NCBI RefSeq assembly: GCF_900100455.1
Contig: NZ_FNCV01000004.1
Location: forward strand, 176,700-240,699
DNA length: 64,000 bases
Direction of reading: 5' to 3'
DNA from: Roseospirillum parvum
GTDB taxonomy: Bacteria > Pseudomonadota > Alphaproteobacteria > Rhodospirillales > Rhodospirillaceae
The notes below the pieces were generated by a model. That model did not search any database and was not told the DNA's origin. It saw nothing but the letters and a program-made list of their open reading frames with translations. This document shows positions 9,856 to 18,954 of the stretch, one piece after another; the first letter of the stretch is position 1; each line of letters begins with the position of its first letter. The position numbers and the translations under genes were made by a program.

Positions 9856-11523
9856 TCACCCCGCCGCGCCTTCGTCCTCTTTCCCGGCCAGCCGCACCTG
9901 AGCCTTGCCGGCCTTCTTGGCGGCGTACATGGCCTCGTCGGCGCGGCGCATCAGGTCGGTGGCGGTGCGCCCGTGGTCGGGCCAAAGGGCAACGCCGACG
10001 CTCACCCCCACCGTCATGCCGTGCGGCCAGGTCAGGGCCTCGATGCGGGCCAGCACCTTTTCGGCCACCGTGCGGGCGGCGTCGGCGTCGGGCACCTCGG
10101 GCAGCAGGACGACGAACTCGTCGCCGCCCACCCGGGCCGGCAGGTCGGCGGCCCGGCAGCAGCCCTTCAGCGCCTCGGCCACGTCCCTCAGCACGATGTC
10201 GCCGGCGGCGTGGCCGGCGCTGTCGTTGATCGCCTTGAAGCCGTCCAGGTCGAGGTAGAGCAGGGCGAAGCCGCGCCCGGAGCGGGCGCCGCGGGTGACC
10301 TCGGTTTCCATGCGCTCATCGAAGGTCATCCGGTTGGCCAGCCCGGTCAGGCCGTCGACGCGGGCCAGCGATTCCAGATAGGCCCGGTGGCGCTGACGCT
10401 CGGCGATCATCAGACCGATGGTCCGGGTCAGCACGGCGAGCAGCAGCAGCACCGGCAGGCCGACCCACAGGGCGCCCAGGGCGGCCTCGCGGACCATGCG
10501 GTCCAGGGTTTCGGCCGGCACGTGCGAGGCCATGATCCAGGCATAGCCGGCCCGCTGCTCGGGCATGGCGGTGCTTTCCACGGCCCCGGCGCAGTCGCCC
10601 AGGCCGACCAGCGGGTAGAGGGTGCGGAAGGTGAACAGGCCGTCCGGGGTGCGCACCGCGCCGCTGCCCTCGGCCCGCATGGCGGCCCACGCCTCGGGGT
10701 GGAGGTCGGCCATGCGATCCTGGGCCAGTTCGGGGAACATGAAGCCCCAGCCGGGCGGCGGATTGGGGGTGACCAGCCAGTAGCCGGCGTCGTTCAGCAT
10801 CATGGCATCGCCCGGCGAGACGGCGCCGGCCGCCTTGACCGCGTCCAGCATGGCCTGGGCCCGGTAGTTGATGAGCACCAGGCCGCGCACCCGCCCGCTG
10901 TCATCGGCGACCGGGGTGCCAACGCGGATCATCGGCTTGTGGGGCAGTTCGATCTCGCCATGCTCGATGTTGAGGTCGAGCGGCGAGACATAGATCTGAC
11001 CCGGCTGCAGGGCCAGGATTTCGCCCACGTAGTAGCGCCCGGACTTGTCCTGCAGGTCGCGGTCGGGCACCCGGTAGGCGAAGGTGTTCTTCATGTCGAC
11101 CCGCACCGCTTCCCAGCCACCGGCGTTGATGAAGCGGATCTGGTCGTAGACCCCCACGTTGGCGGCCAGCACCTGGTACTCGACGGCCATGCGGGCCGCC
11201 GTTTCGGGCAGGCCATCGGCCAGGAAGGCCGACAGCTCGTTCTGGTGGGACAGCCAGCAGATGTCGTCGGCCACCTCGGTCAGGCCGCGCGACACCGCCT
11301 CGGCCTGAAGGTTGACGGCGAAGCGCTCGTCGCGGCGCAGTTCCGCCAGCTCGGCCGAGGCCGCCCAGACGGCATAGCCGGCCAGTCCCGCCAGCAGGAC
11401 CAGGGCGAGCACGGGAAAGGCGAACCAGAACGGCCGCCAGGAAGCGGAGTGTCGCGCCATCCGATCAGCCAACCTGAACACCAGCCGATCCGCCCCGGTC
11501 AGCGTCGCTTCCGCGCGATCCAC
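9856..11523 (-). CDS. Membrane diguanylate cyclase with periplasmic sensor
   Basis: A 555-residue protein predicted to make c-di-GMP. A transmembrane helix near residues 32-55, an extracytoplasmic CACHE-like sensor (about 56-325), a second helix at about 327-345 and a C-terminal GGDEF domain. The active-site motif is VGGDEFVVLLPE, and RAAD five residues before it is the product-inhibition I-site, so feedback control is likely. It converges with the ABC permease gene (10 bases between stops) and stands alone. The sensed ligand is unknown. Confidence 0.92.
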   Translation of the reverse strand: MDRAEATLTGADRLVFRLADRMARHSASWRPFWFAFPVLALVLLAGLAGYAVWAASAELAELRRDERFAVNLQAEAVSRGLTEVADDICWLSHQNELSAFLADGLPETAARMAVEYQVLAANVGVYDQIRFINAGGWEAVRVDMKNTFAYRVPDRDLQDKSGRYYVGEILALQPGQIYVSPLDLNIEHGEIELPHKPMIRVGTPVADDSGRVRGLVLINYRAQAMLDAVKAAGAVSPGDAMMLNDAGYWLVTPNPPPGWGFMFPELAQDRMADLHPEAWAAMRAEGSGAVRTPDGLFTFRTLYPLVGLGDCAGAVESTAMPEQRAGYAWIMASHVPAETLDRMVREAALGALWVGLPVLLLLAVLTRTIGLMIAERQRHRAYLESLARVDGLTGLANRMTFDERMETEVTRGARSGRGFALLYLDLDGFKAINDSAGHAAGDIVLRDVAEALKGCCRAADLPARVGGDEFVVLLPEVPDADAARTVAEKVLARIEALTWPHGMTVGVSVGVALWPDHGRTATDLMRRADEAMYAAKKAGKAQVRLAGKEDEGAAG

Positions 11524-11601
11524 GGGGGATCACGGCGATGATATGCGGTGGAACTGCGGGGGCGGTGTCTCCTGCGTGATTCCATAATCACGCAGGATGC
11601 C

Positions 11602-12513
11602 TTAAGACGCGGCCTCGATCCAGTTGACGCCGGCCGTTTCGTGATAAAAACCGTTGCACACCTCGCGGTCGGCGAGCAGCGGTTTCAGGCGCTGATGGGC
11701 CTCGGCGGGCTCAATGGCGCCGTCCAGCAGGCCGCGGTAGACCTGGGCCACGGCCACCATGTCCATCGGCTCGGCGGCCAGCCGCAGGCGCCTGACCTCG
11801 GCCTTGAGGAGGGCCGGCACCTCGTCGACCAGCACCTGCAGGCCCACCGACAGGGTCTGCACCCCGTTGACGCGCAGGATCGGCTGGTCGTCGATGGTCT
11901 TGACGTACATGCCCTCGGGGTCGTTGCCGCAGACGAACTGGCAGGCGTCGCGGCTCAGGCCCTGGGCCCGGGCGGTGTAGCAGCGGGCCGAGATGGCCAG
12001 CGGCACATGGCCGAAGGCCTGCACCTCGACCTCGGCACCCCCCGCCCGCGCCGCGCCGGAGAGGGTGGCGATGGCCTCCGCCCCCAGCTCCCAGGGCAGG
12101 CAGACCACCTCGGCGCCATTGGCGACCAGCACCTTGAGGGTGCTTTCGTTGTAGGTGTTGACGAACGGCCCGACCCGGTGCGGCCGGCCCTTCAGGTGTT
12201 TGAGGGCCCCGGCCTCGGCCGCCTCGACCGGGCCCGGGGTGGCGCACACCTCCGACAGGGCGGCCCGCTCCTTGGGGCCGACCGGCAGGGCCAAGGTGGC
12301 CTGGACCACCGTCTTGCCGGCCTTTTCAAGCATCTCGGCGGCCTTGGCGTTGGCCTCGCGGACCAGCGGCAGGCGGCGCTCGCAGATCACCTCGCCCAGC
12401 ACCACCTCGTCGACCGGGCTTTCCTCGGCAATGCGGCGGTAGTAGTCGAGCCGGGTCTCGGTCGGCCAGTGGTAGAGCAGGGGGCCGAGAACAAGGCGGC
12501 GGTCGGCGGTCAT
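11602..12513 (-). CDS. ubiV: O2-independent ubiquinone hydroxylase subunit UbiV (peptidase U32 family)
   Basis: A 303-residue U32-type protein. With UbiU and UbiT it supports ubiquinone synthesis without oxygen, the UbiU-UbiV heterodimer carrying out ring hydroxylations. The four iron-sulfur cysteines expected for UbiV are visible: Cys44 in VICERRL, then the triad CYTARAQGLSRDACQFVC with spacings of 13 and 4 as in the E. coli protein. The ATG at 12513 lies 47 bases after the ubiU stop, giving the order ubiT-ubiU-ubiV on the minus strand. Confidence 0.93.
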   Translation of the reverse strand: MTADRRLVLGPLLYHWPTETRLDYYRRIAEESPVDEVVLGEVICERRLPLVREANAKAAEMLEKAGKTVVQATLALPVGPKERAALSEVCATPGPVEAAEAGALKHLKGRPHRVGPFVNTYNESTLKVLVANGAEVVCLPWELGAEAIATLSGAARAGGAEVEVQAFGHVPLAISARCYTARAQGLSRDACQFVCGNDPEGMYVKTIDDQPILRVNGVQTLSVGLQVLVDEVPALLKAEVRRLRLAAEPMDMVAVAQVYRGLLDGAIEPAEAHQRLKPLLADREVCNGFYHETAGVNWIEAAS

Positions 12514-12560
12514 GGGGTCTCTCGAACGGCCAGGGGGAGGGGGGAAGGGGCCTGGAGGCG

Positions 12561-13634
12561 TCAGCGCCAATCGCGGCGGTAGACGCCCTGGGTGCGCTTC
12601 AGGCCTTCCATGAAGGCGGTGGCCTTGTCGTCGCTGGGGGTGGCGGCGCCGCTGGCCAGCGAGTCGATGCTCTGGCGCAGGCTGCCGACCACGGCCTGGA
12701 CGTAGGCCTTGCCGCGCTGACGGCCCTCCACCTTCAGCGCCGCGACGCCGGCCTCGGCCAGCTCGCCCAGGATCGGCGTGGCGTCCAGGCTGGCCGGGTC
12801 CTCGAAGAGGTACATCTCCTCGCCGTTGACCACGTAGCGGCCCTTGCACAGGGTGGGATAGCCGGCGTCCTCGTCGGCCTCGAAGCGGTTGATGGTGTAG
12901 TCGCCCAGCTTGGAGATCAGCACGTCGTCCTGCTGCACGTAGCGCACCGAGGAGGCCGGCGAGCAGGCGCCGTCCTTGTTGGGCGAGCAGCCGGTGACAT
13001 AGGCCGACAGCGAGCAGCGCCCCTCGGCCATCACGCACAGGCCGCCGAAGACGAAGACCTCGGTCTCGACCGGCGCGACGGCGGCGGTGATGTCGCGGAT
13101 CTCCTCCAGCGAGAAGACCCGGGGCAGGACCACCCGCTGCACCCCGAAGGTCTCGGCGTAGTAGGCCACCGCCTCCGGGTTGGAGGCCGAGGCCTGGACC
13201 GACAGGTGCAGGCGCAGGTCGGGATGCTTCTCGGCCACGTAGGCGGCCAGCCCGATGTCGGCCACGATGATGGCGTGGGCCCCGATGCGGGCCACCGTGT
13301 CCACCGCGTCGTGCCACAGCTTCTCGTGCCCGGCGACGGGGTAGGTGTTGACCGCCACCATGGGGTTGACACCCTTGGCCTTGCACAGGGCGACCGCTTC
13401 CTCGGCCTCGGCGGCGGTGAAGTTGAGGCCCGGGAAGTTGCGCGCGTTGGTGCGGTCGCGGAAGCCGAAGTAGATGGCGTCGGCCCCCGCCTCGGCGGCG
13501 GTTTTGAGCGCCGTCATGGTGCCGGCCGGGCAGACCAGCTCCATCTTGCGCGGCGTCTTGCCGGTGGTCGGGCCGGTGTCGGGGCCGGTGGGCTCGGTGT
13601 CGTTGGCCGGGGGGGCGGTGGGGGCGAGGGACAT
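12561..13634 (-). CDS. ubiU: O2-independent ubiquinone hydroxylase subunit UbiU (peptidase U32 family)
   Basis: A 357-residue U32 protein, the partner of UbiV. Four cysteines fit the [4Fe-4S] ligands of UbiU: CVMAEGRC, a third in DGACSPAS 17 residues further, and a fourth in TLCKGRY. The start MELVCPAGT typical of the family is residue 31; the first 30 residues are a low-complexity Thr/Pro/Gly extension. The ATG at 13634 has AAGGGGA upstream, so the extension is kept, but a start at 13544 is possible. Middle gene of the ubiTUV operon. Confidence 0.93.
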   Translation of the reverse strand: MSLAPTAPPANDTEPTGPDTGPTTGKTPRKMELVCPAGTMTALKTAAEAGADAIYFGFRDRTNARNFPGLNFTAAEAEEAVALCKAKGVNPMVAVNTYPVAGHEKLWHDAVDTVARIGAHAIIVADIGLAAYVAEKHPDLRLHLSVQASASNPEAVAYYAETFGVQRVVLPRVFSLEEIRDITAAVAPVETEVFVFGGLCVMAEGRCSLSAYVTGCSPNKDGACSPASSVRYVQQDDVLISKLGDYTINRFEADEDAGYPTLCKGRYVVNGEEMYLFEDPASLDATPILGELAEAGVAALKVEGRQRGKAYVQAVVGSLRQSIDSLASGAATPSDDKATAFMEGLKRTQGVYRRDWR

Positions 13635-13690
13635 GGTGATGGCGTTCCCCTTGGGGCAAGGGGGCGGGGCGCCCCCTTATGGTCGAACGG

Positions 13691-14383
13691 TCAGGCGCCC
13701 GAGGCCTGCGAGGCGGGGCGTCGGCGGGGGCTGGACTTCAGCACCTGATCGACGTCCTCGCGCAGCCGGTTGGCGGCCTTTTCCAGGCGGTTGAGACGCC
13801 CGGACAGGGGCGCCAGAAGGGCTTCCTGGACCCGGGAGGCATCGGCCGAGGCGGCGTCGATCAGCCCTTCCAGGGCCTGACCCAGACGGCGCCCCAGGTC
13901 ACCCGGCAGCGGGGCGGCCATGGCGGCCAACTCGCCCGAGGTCAACTCGGCCTCTTCCAGGCCGTAGCGGAAGGCCATGGACAGCGAGGTGTCGCCCTCC
14001 ATGATCAGGCTGCGCGAGAAGAAGCTGGCGTCGCCGTCGTGGCCCTGGGCGTGGGTCAGCTCGAGCAGCACCGAGGTCGGGGCGCGCACGCGGGCCTCGG
14101 CCTCCACCGGGTGGCGGGTGTCGATCAGGTCGATCGACAGCGCGGTCTGCCCGTCGCTGCCGGTGCCGACATAGAACAGTGTGCCATAGGGCAGGTCGGT
14201 GGGCATCACGGCGACGCGACCGGTCAGCCCGGCCAGCCGGCCGGCCAGACGGGGCGCCAGATCGCGGGCCACGTTGTCGAGCAGCGGTCGGGCGGCCCGG
14301 CGGGCCAGCGCGAAGGGCAGCGGCTTGAGCACGATGCCGAGAATCAGAAAGGGGGAGAACGGCGGGGGCGTTCCCTGGGACAT
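13691..14383 (-). CDS. ubiT: Ubiquinone accessory protein UbiT (SCP2 lipid-binding domain)
   Basis: A 230-residue SCP2-like protein. UbiT binds lipidic ubiquinone intermediates and is needed with UbiUV for anaerobic ubiquinone synthesis. The N-terminus (PFLILGIVLKPLPFALARR) is hydrophobic, and the SCP2 part shows GTLFYVGTG and SFFSRSLIMEGDTSLSM. GGAGG sits directly before the ATG at 14383. It is first in the operon, and ubiU starts 56 bases on. The C-terminal 40 residues are charged and probably helical. No FNR-type TTGAT...ATCAA site was found in the 85 bases before it. Confidence 0.88.
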   Translation of the reverse strand: MSQGTPPPFSPFLILGIVLKPLPFALARRAARPLLDNVARDLAPRLAGRLAGLTGRVAVMPTDLPYGTLFYVGTGSDGQTALSIDLIDTRHPVEAEARVRAPTSVLLELTHAQGHDGDASFFSRSLIMEGDTSLSMAFRYGLEEAELTSGELAAMAAPLPGDLGRRLGQALEGLIDAASADASRVQEALLAPLSGRLNRLEKAANRLREDVDQVLKSSPRRRPASQASGA

Positions 14384-14468
14384 GGAGGACCTCCAGCTAT
14401 AAGCCGAGAGGAAGACTGATACTGGGAAAGGGACCGAGTCTTCAAGGGTATTCCAGTCGCCCACCGGG

Positions 14469-15842
14469 TCAATTTCGGAACCGTTCCAGGTCGGGCAGGG
14501 GCAATCCGGGCGCCTGATCGACGATGGCCATGGCTTCCACGTGGGCGGTCCAGGGAAACTGATCAATCGGCAGCACCGTGCGCACCCGGTGGCCGCCGTC
14601 GACCAGCCGGGCCAGATCGCGGGCCAGGGTGGCCGGGTTGCAGGACACGGCGAGCAGGCGGAGGGGCCGCCGCGCCGCCTCGGCCAGGGCTTCGGCCTGG
14701 GCCAGGGCGCCGGCCCGCGGCGGATCGAAGACCAGGCCCGCCAGACCGGCCAACTCGGCCCCGGCCAGTGGGCGCCGGAACAGGTCGCGGGCCTCGGTGG
14801 TGACGGCCAGTCCGGCCCGCCCGGCGGCGCCGGCCAGGGCCTTCAGTGGCGCCGCCTCGGCCTCCACCGCGTGCACCGCGCGGCCGGCGGCGGCCAGCGG
14901 CAGGGTCAGGGTGCCAAGGCCGGCGAAGAGATCGGCCAGCCGGCCGTCCAGCGGGGCCAGGGCGGCCACCGCCAGCCCGCCGAGCAGCGCCGCCCCCTCG
15001 GCCGAGGGCTGAAGAAAGCTGCCCGGCGGCAGCCCCACCGGCACCCCGCCCAGCTCGATCCACGGGGCGTGGTCGGCCACCGGCTCCAGGCCCTCGGGGC
15101 TGTTCACGGCCAGCCGGCCCAGCCGCTGGGTTTCAGCGAAGGCAGCCAGCTCCTGACGGGCCTTGAGGTCGGGCGGGGCGGCCAGATCGATCAGCACCTC
15201 CGGCCCCGGGTTGGCCCGTTGCAGGCGCACGCCGCCGGCGCGGAAAGTGGTCAGCCCGGCCAGCAATTCGGCCAGCGGCCCGAGCAGGCGGTCGAGGTCG
15301 GGGTGCAGGGCCGGGCAGTGCCCGACGGCGATCACGTCATGGCTGGCCGCCGCCTGGAAGCCCAGCACCACCCCCTTGCCGATGCGCTTGCCGCTCAGGC
15401 TGGCCCGCTGGCGTCGCCCCGGCGGCACGGCCAGGGGGGCGGCGACCAGCGCCGGGTCGAGGCCGGCCCGGGTCAGGGCGGTGGCGACCAGACGGCGCTT
15501 CTCGGTTTGCACCGCCGCCGGCGCCAGGTGTTGCAGGGTGCAGCCGCCGCAGCCCCCCGGATGGGCCAGCGGACAGGGCGGGGCGACGCGATCCGCACTG
15601 GCCTCCAGCACCGCCTCGAGCCGCCCCACCCGACCGTCGCCGCGCCGCGCCCCGGGGCGCACCGAGACCCGCTCGCCGGGCAGGGCGCCGGCCACGTACA
15701 GCGGCGCGTCGCCCAACCGGGCGAGGCCGTCGCCGCGGGCCCCCAGCGAGTCGATGATGACGTCGATCGCCGCCGACTCGGTGGCGACTCGGCGTTTCGG
15801 CGAGCCAGCGGCGGCGCCCCGGGGGCGGGGGCGGCGGCTCAT
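14469..15842 (-). CDS. Class I SAM-dependent RNA methyltransferase, RlmD/TrmA family
   Basis: A 457-residue uracil-C5 RNA methyltransferase. Residues about 25-85 form a TRAM domain (VIIDSLGARGDGLAR). A [4Fe-4S] site is indicated by CPLAHPGGCGGC and a fourth Cys in AVGHCPALH. The SAM domain has LADLFAGLGTLTLPLA, VFDPPRAG and the catalytic Cys in LLAVSCNPATLARD. The iron-sulfur cysteines favour an RlmD (23S rRNA m5U) type over TrmA, but the exact target base is not certain. Basic N-terminal tail. It lies about 85 bases upstream of ubiT on the same strand. Confidence 0.9.
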   Translation of the reverse strand: MSRRPRPRGAAAGSPKRRVATESAAIDVIIDSLGARGDGLARLGDAPLYVAGALPGERVSVRPGARRGDGRVGRLEAVLEASADRVAPPCPLAHPGGCGGCTLQHLAPAAVQTEKRRLVATALTRAGLDPALVAAPLAVPPGRRQRASLSGKRIGKGVVLGFQAAASHDVIAVGHCPALHPDLDRLLGPLAELLAGLTTFRAGGVRLQRANPGPEVLIDLAAPPDLKARQELAAFAETQRLGRLAVNSPEGLEPVADHAPWIELGGVPVGLPPGSFLQPSAEGAALLGGLAVAALAPLDGRLADLFAGLGTLTLPLAAAGRAVHAVEAEAAPLKALAGAAGRAGLAVTTEARDLFRRPLAGAELAGLAGLVFDPPRAGALAQAEALAEAARRPLRLLAVSCNPATLARDLARLVDGGHRVRTVLPIDQFPWTAHVEAMAIVDQAPGLPLPDLERFRN

Positions 15843-16031
15843 CGTCGACTCTTCCGGTTACGGCGCCCCGGGCAACTCGCCGGAGACACGCAAGGACCCA
15901 CTAGATGTTCCACGCTTGAAGCCTCAATCAATGAAGATTCCGTGTAAGCCATTCGGTCAGCTTGATTCCCGAACGGCGCGGGTGTGGAAGAAGGCGTCGC
16001 GCCATGTTCCATATCGGGAGGCCCACGCGCC

Positions 16032-18002
16032 GTGTTTCCGGAACTCCAGGATCTGATCCCCGCCAACGGCGGCCGCACCGCCCTGGCCGACCAGGGGGCG
16101 CTGGGCGCTGCCCAGCCGGCGGTCGGTCCGGCCAGCCGGGCCCGGGCCCACCTGATGGAGCGCCCGGCCGGACCCTATCAGCCGGCCTTCTCGTTGCGCA
16201 ACTCGGTGGCCACCCTGCCGCCGCGCTGGCACCGCATCGTCCAGGACCTGGACATCGCCCTGCAACCCATCGTCGGCGCCCACGGCGGCCAGACCCAGGG
16301 CTTCGAGGCGCTGATCCGGGGCTTCACCGCCTGCGGCTTCGACGACCCGCACGGCCTGCTCGACGCCGCCGCCATGGACGGCATCCTGCCCGAACTGGAA
16401 GTGGCGCTGTACGAGAAGTCGCTGGCCAAGTTCGCCACCGTGCCCGGGGCGGTCGACCTCAAGCTGTTCCTGAACATGGACTGCCGCACCCTGGGCCAGC
16501 TCTCGGTGGTCGACAACCAGCGCCTGAGCCGGGGCATCGACGTGCTGCTGCGCCGCGCCGGCCTGAGCCACGACAACCTGGTGCTGGAAATCTCCGAGCG
16601 CCTGCCGCTGACCTCGACCGAGCAGGCCCGCGCCGCCGTCAAGCACCTGCGCCGCGCCGTCGGCCGGCTGGCCCTGGACGACTTCGGGGCCGGCTTCTCC
16701 GACCTGCGGCTGATGTACTTCGCCGAGCCCGACTACATCAAGATCGACCGCTTCTTCATCGACGAGCTGGGCTCGGACGCGCGCAAGAAGATGTTCGTCG
16801 GCCACATGGTGAACATGGCCCACCTGATGGGCGTCAAGGTGATCGGCGAGGGGGTGGAGACCGACAAGCAGTTCCACGTCTGCCGCGAGCTGGGCTGCGA
16901 CTTCATTCAGGGCTATCTGGTCCAGCCGCCGCAGGTGCGCATCGAGGCCCTGTCGCTGAGCTACCAGCGGGTCGCCGAGCTGGTCGGCTCGGACCGCCGG
17001 CAGGCCCCGGAAGGCGACCAGAGGCTGATCGCCGCGCAGATCGAGCAGTTGACCCCGATCATCTACGGCGAGGACATGGCCCGCGTGTTCGAGCGCTTCC
17101 GGGCCGACAAGTCGGCCACCTTCTTCCCCGTGGTCGACAGCCTGAACGAGCCCATGGGCATCGTGCGCGAGCGCGACCTGAAGGAATACACCTACTCGCT
17201 GTACGGCAAGGACCTGCTGTCCAACAAGACCCTGGGCCGCAAGCTGAAGGACTTCATCTGGAGCTGCCCGGTGGCCGACATCTCGGCCACCGCCGAGCGG
17301 GTGCTGGAGGTCTTCTCGGCCGACGAGACGTCGCTCGGCATCATCATGGTGCGCGACGGCAAGTACGAGGGCTTCCTGTCGGCCCGCTCGCTGCTGCGCG
17401 TCATCAACGACAAGAACCTGGCCCTGGCGCGCGACCAGAACCCGCTGACCAAGCTGCCCGGCAACCACCTGATCAACACCTATCTGACCGAGGCGCTGGA
17501 CCGCAAGGGCACCGAGCACACGGTGGCCTACATCGACTTCGACAACTTCAAGCCGTTCAACGACGCCTACGGCTTCCGCCAGGGCGACCGGGCGATCACC
17601 CTGTTCGCCGAGCTGATGCGCAAGAACCTGCCGGGCGATGTCTGCTTCCTCGGCCACGTCGGCGGCGACGACTTCTTCGCCGCCTTCCGGGGCATGAGCT
17701 TCCTTGAGGCACAGGGGCGGGTGCGCCACCTGATCGAACGCTTCCGGCGCGACGTGGAAAGCTTCTACGACGAGGAAACCCGCCAGCGCGGCTACATCGA
17801 CGCCAAGGACCGCGAGGGCCAGATGCGCCGCTTCCCGCTGCTTTCGGCCAGCGCCGCGCTGATCGAGATCCCGGCCGGCCACGCCCCGGCCAGCCTGGAC
17901 GACATCGCCAGCGTCATCGCCGACCTGAAGAAGGCGGCCAAGCAGTCGCCGGACCGTCTGGCCGCCGCCTCGGTGATGCCCGGGTTGCGCCAGAACGTCT
18001 GA
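16032..18002 (+). CDS. EAL-CBS-GGDEF c-di-GMP signalling protein
   Basis: A 656-residue soluble protein. The N-terminal EAL domain keeps the catalytic set: GFEALIRG, LNMD, LVLEISERL, LALDDFGAGFSDL, YIKIDRFF, IGEGVET and FIQGYLV, so phosphodiesterase activity is likely. Two CBS motifs follow (about residues 345-465: ATFFPVVD...PMGIVRERDL and GIIMVRDGKYEGFLS), which may bind adenine nucleotides. The C-terminal GGDEF domain has GGDDF and lacks an RxxD I-site. Start is uncertain: GTG 16032 follows GGGAGG by 10 bases; a GTG at 15984 is the alternative. Confidence 0.87.
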   Translation: MFPELQDLIPANGGRTALADQGALGAAQPAVGPASRARAHLMERPAGPYQPAFSLRNSVATLPPRWHRIVQDLDIALQPIVGAHGGQTQGFEALIRGFTACGFDDPHGLLDAAAMDGILPELEVALYEKSLAKFATVPGAVDLKLFLNMDCRTLGQLSVVDNQRLSRGIDVLLRRAGLSHDNLVLEISERLPLTSTEQARAAVKHLRRAVGRLALDDFGAGFSDLRLMYFAEPDYIKIDRFFIDELGSDARKKMFVGHMVNMAHLMGVKVIGEGVETDKQFHVCRELGCDFIQGYLVQPPQVRIEALSLSYQRVAELVGSDRRQAPEGDQRLIAAQIEQLTPIIYGEDMARVFERFRADKSATFFPVVDSLNEPMGIVRERDLKEYTYSLYGKDLLSNKTLGRKLKDFIWSCPVADISATAERVLEVFSADETSLGIIMVRDGKYEGFLSARSLLRVINDKNLALARDQNPLTKLPGNHLINTYLTEALDRKGTEHTVAYIDFDNFKPFNDAYGFRQGDRAITLFAELMRKNLPGDVCFLGHVGGDDFFAAFRGMSFLEAQGRVRHLIERFRRDVESFYDEETRQRGYIDAKDREGQMRRFPLLSASAALIEIPAGHAPASLDDIASVIADLKKAAKQSPDRLAAASVMPGLRQNV

Positions 18003-18055
18003 GCGGCGGGGCGGGCGGGCTTGACCGGCGTCGTGTCAGGGCCGACCTTGTCGGG

Positions 18056-18853
18056 GTGCCCGCCGGGTCGTTCCGGCTTACCCTCCGCCGCAGGCTGCCC
18101 TTGCTTCCCTTGCACGACGACAACCCGACGCGCCTTCGGCCCTGGGTCACCTGGGGCCTGATCGGCGCCTGCGTGGCCATCTTCCTGTGGCAGTCCACCC
18201 TGCCGCCGGGGCTGGAGTTCCGCTATGTGCTGGCCCTGGGGGCGATCCCCTCGGTGATCGTCGGCAGCAACCACCTGCCGCCCGAGCTGGTCCTGTTGCC
18301 GGCCTGGGCGACGCCGCTCAGCGCCGCCTTCCTGCACGGCAACACCATGCACCTGATCGGCAACATGCTGTACCTGTGGGTGTTCGGCAACAACGTCGAG
18401 GACAGCATGGGGCATGGCCGCTTCGTCGTCTTCTACGCCCTGTGCGGGGTGGCGGCGGGGTTGGCCCACACGGCGCTGGACGTCGACAGCACGGTGCCGA
18501 TGATCGGCGCCAGCGGGGCCGTCTCCGGCGTGCTGGGGGCCTACATTCTGCTCTATCCCCGGGCCCGGGTGCTGTTCTGGGCCGGTTTTCTGGTCCTGCG
18601 CCTGCCGGCGGTGGTGGTGCTGGGGGTGTGGTTCCTGATGCAGTTCGCCGGCCTCGGGGCCAGTGTCGAGGGCGGTGGTGTGGCCTATGGGGCCCATCTT
18701 GGCGGCTTTGTCGCCGGGATGGTGCTGATCGGGCTGTTCAAGTCGTCCCGGGTGCCGTTCTTCGCCGGCCGCTCGGCGGGGCCGGCGCCGCTGCCCGGGG
18801 CGACCCGGCGGCGCAGCAGCATTCCGGTTTCCGGGCGCCGGTGGCGCTTCTGA
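18056..18853 (+). CDS. Rhomboid family intramembrane serine protease
   Basis: A 265-residue membrane protein with six predicted helices. The family core is clear: LPLHDDNPTRLRPWVTW near the N-terminus, the HGNTMHLIGNMLYLWVFGNNVED segment, the catalytic Ser in GASGAVSGVLGAY, and the catalytic His in YGAHLGGFVAGM. It should cut within transmembrane segments of membrane proteins; substrates are unknown. The start is uncertain: GTG at 18056, or a TTG at 18101 that would give the usual short N-terminus. The C-terminal tail is Arg/Ser-rich. It converges with a diguanylate cyclase gene across a hairpin repeat array. Confidence 0.9.
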   Translation: MPAGSFRLTLRRRLPLLPLHDDNPTRLRPWVTWGLIGACVAIFLWQSTLPPGLEFRYVLALGAIPSVIVGSNHLPPELVLLPAWATPLSAAFLHGNTMHLIGNMLYLWVFGNNVEDSMGHGRFVVFYALCGVAAGLAHTALDVDSTVPMIGASGAVSGVLGAYILLYPRARVLFWAGFLVLRLPAVVVLGVWFLMQFAGLGASVEGGGVAYGAHLGGFVAGMVLIGLFKSSRVPFFAGRSAGPAPLPGATRRRSSIPVSGRRWRF

Positions 18854-18854
18854 G

Positions 18855-18954
18855 GGCCGTCTACTCGGCGGCGTGTCCGGAGGCCGCCTATTCGGCGGCG
18901 TATCCGAGGGCCGCCTATTCGGCGGCGTGTCCGAGGGCCGCCTACCCGGCGGCG
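18855..18954. repeat. 27-bp tandem hairpin array
   Basis: Four units start at 18855, 18882, 18909 and 18936, exactly 27 bases apart; the last is partial. Each holds GGCCGCC-TATTC-GGCGGC or a variant, so each can fold into a stem-loop. The array lies between the convergent rhomboid and cyclase genes and covers the cyclase stop codon (18942-18944). Confidence 0.85.

Noticed and set aside
14384..14468. Possible TTGACC/TACCCT promoter before ubiT
   Set aside because: The -10 is poor and spacing only 16; an FNR-type box was looked for and not found.
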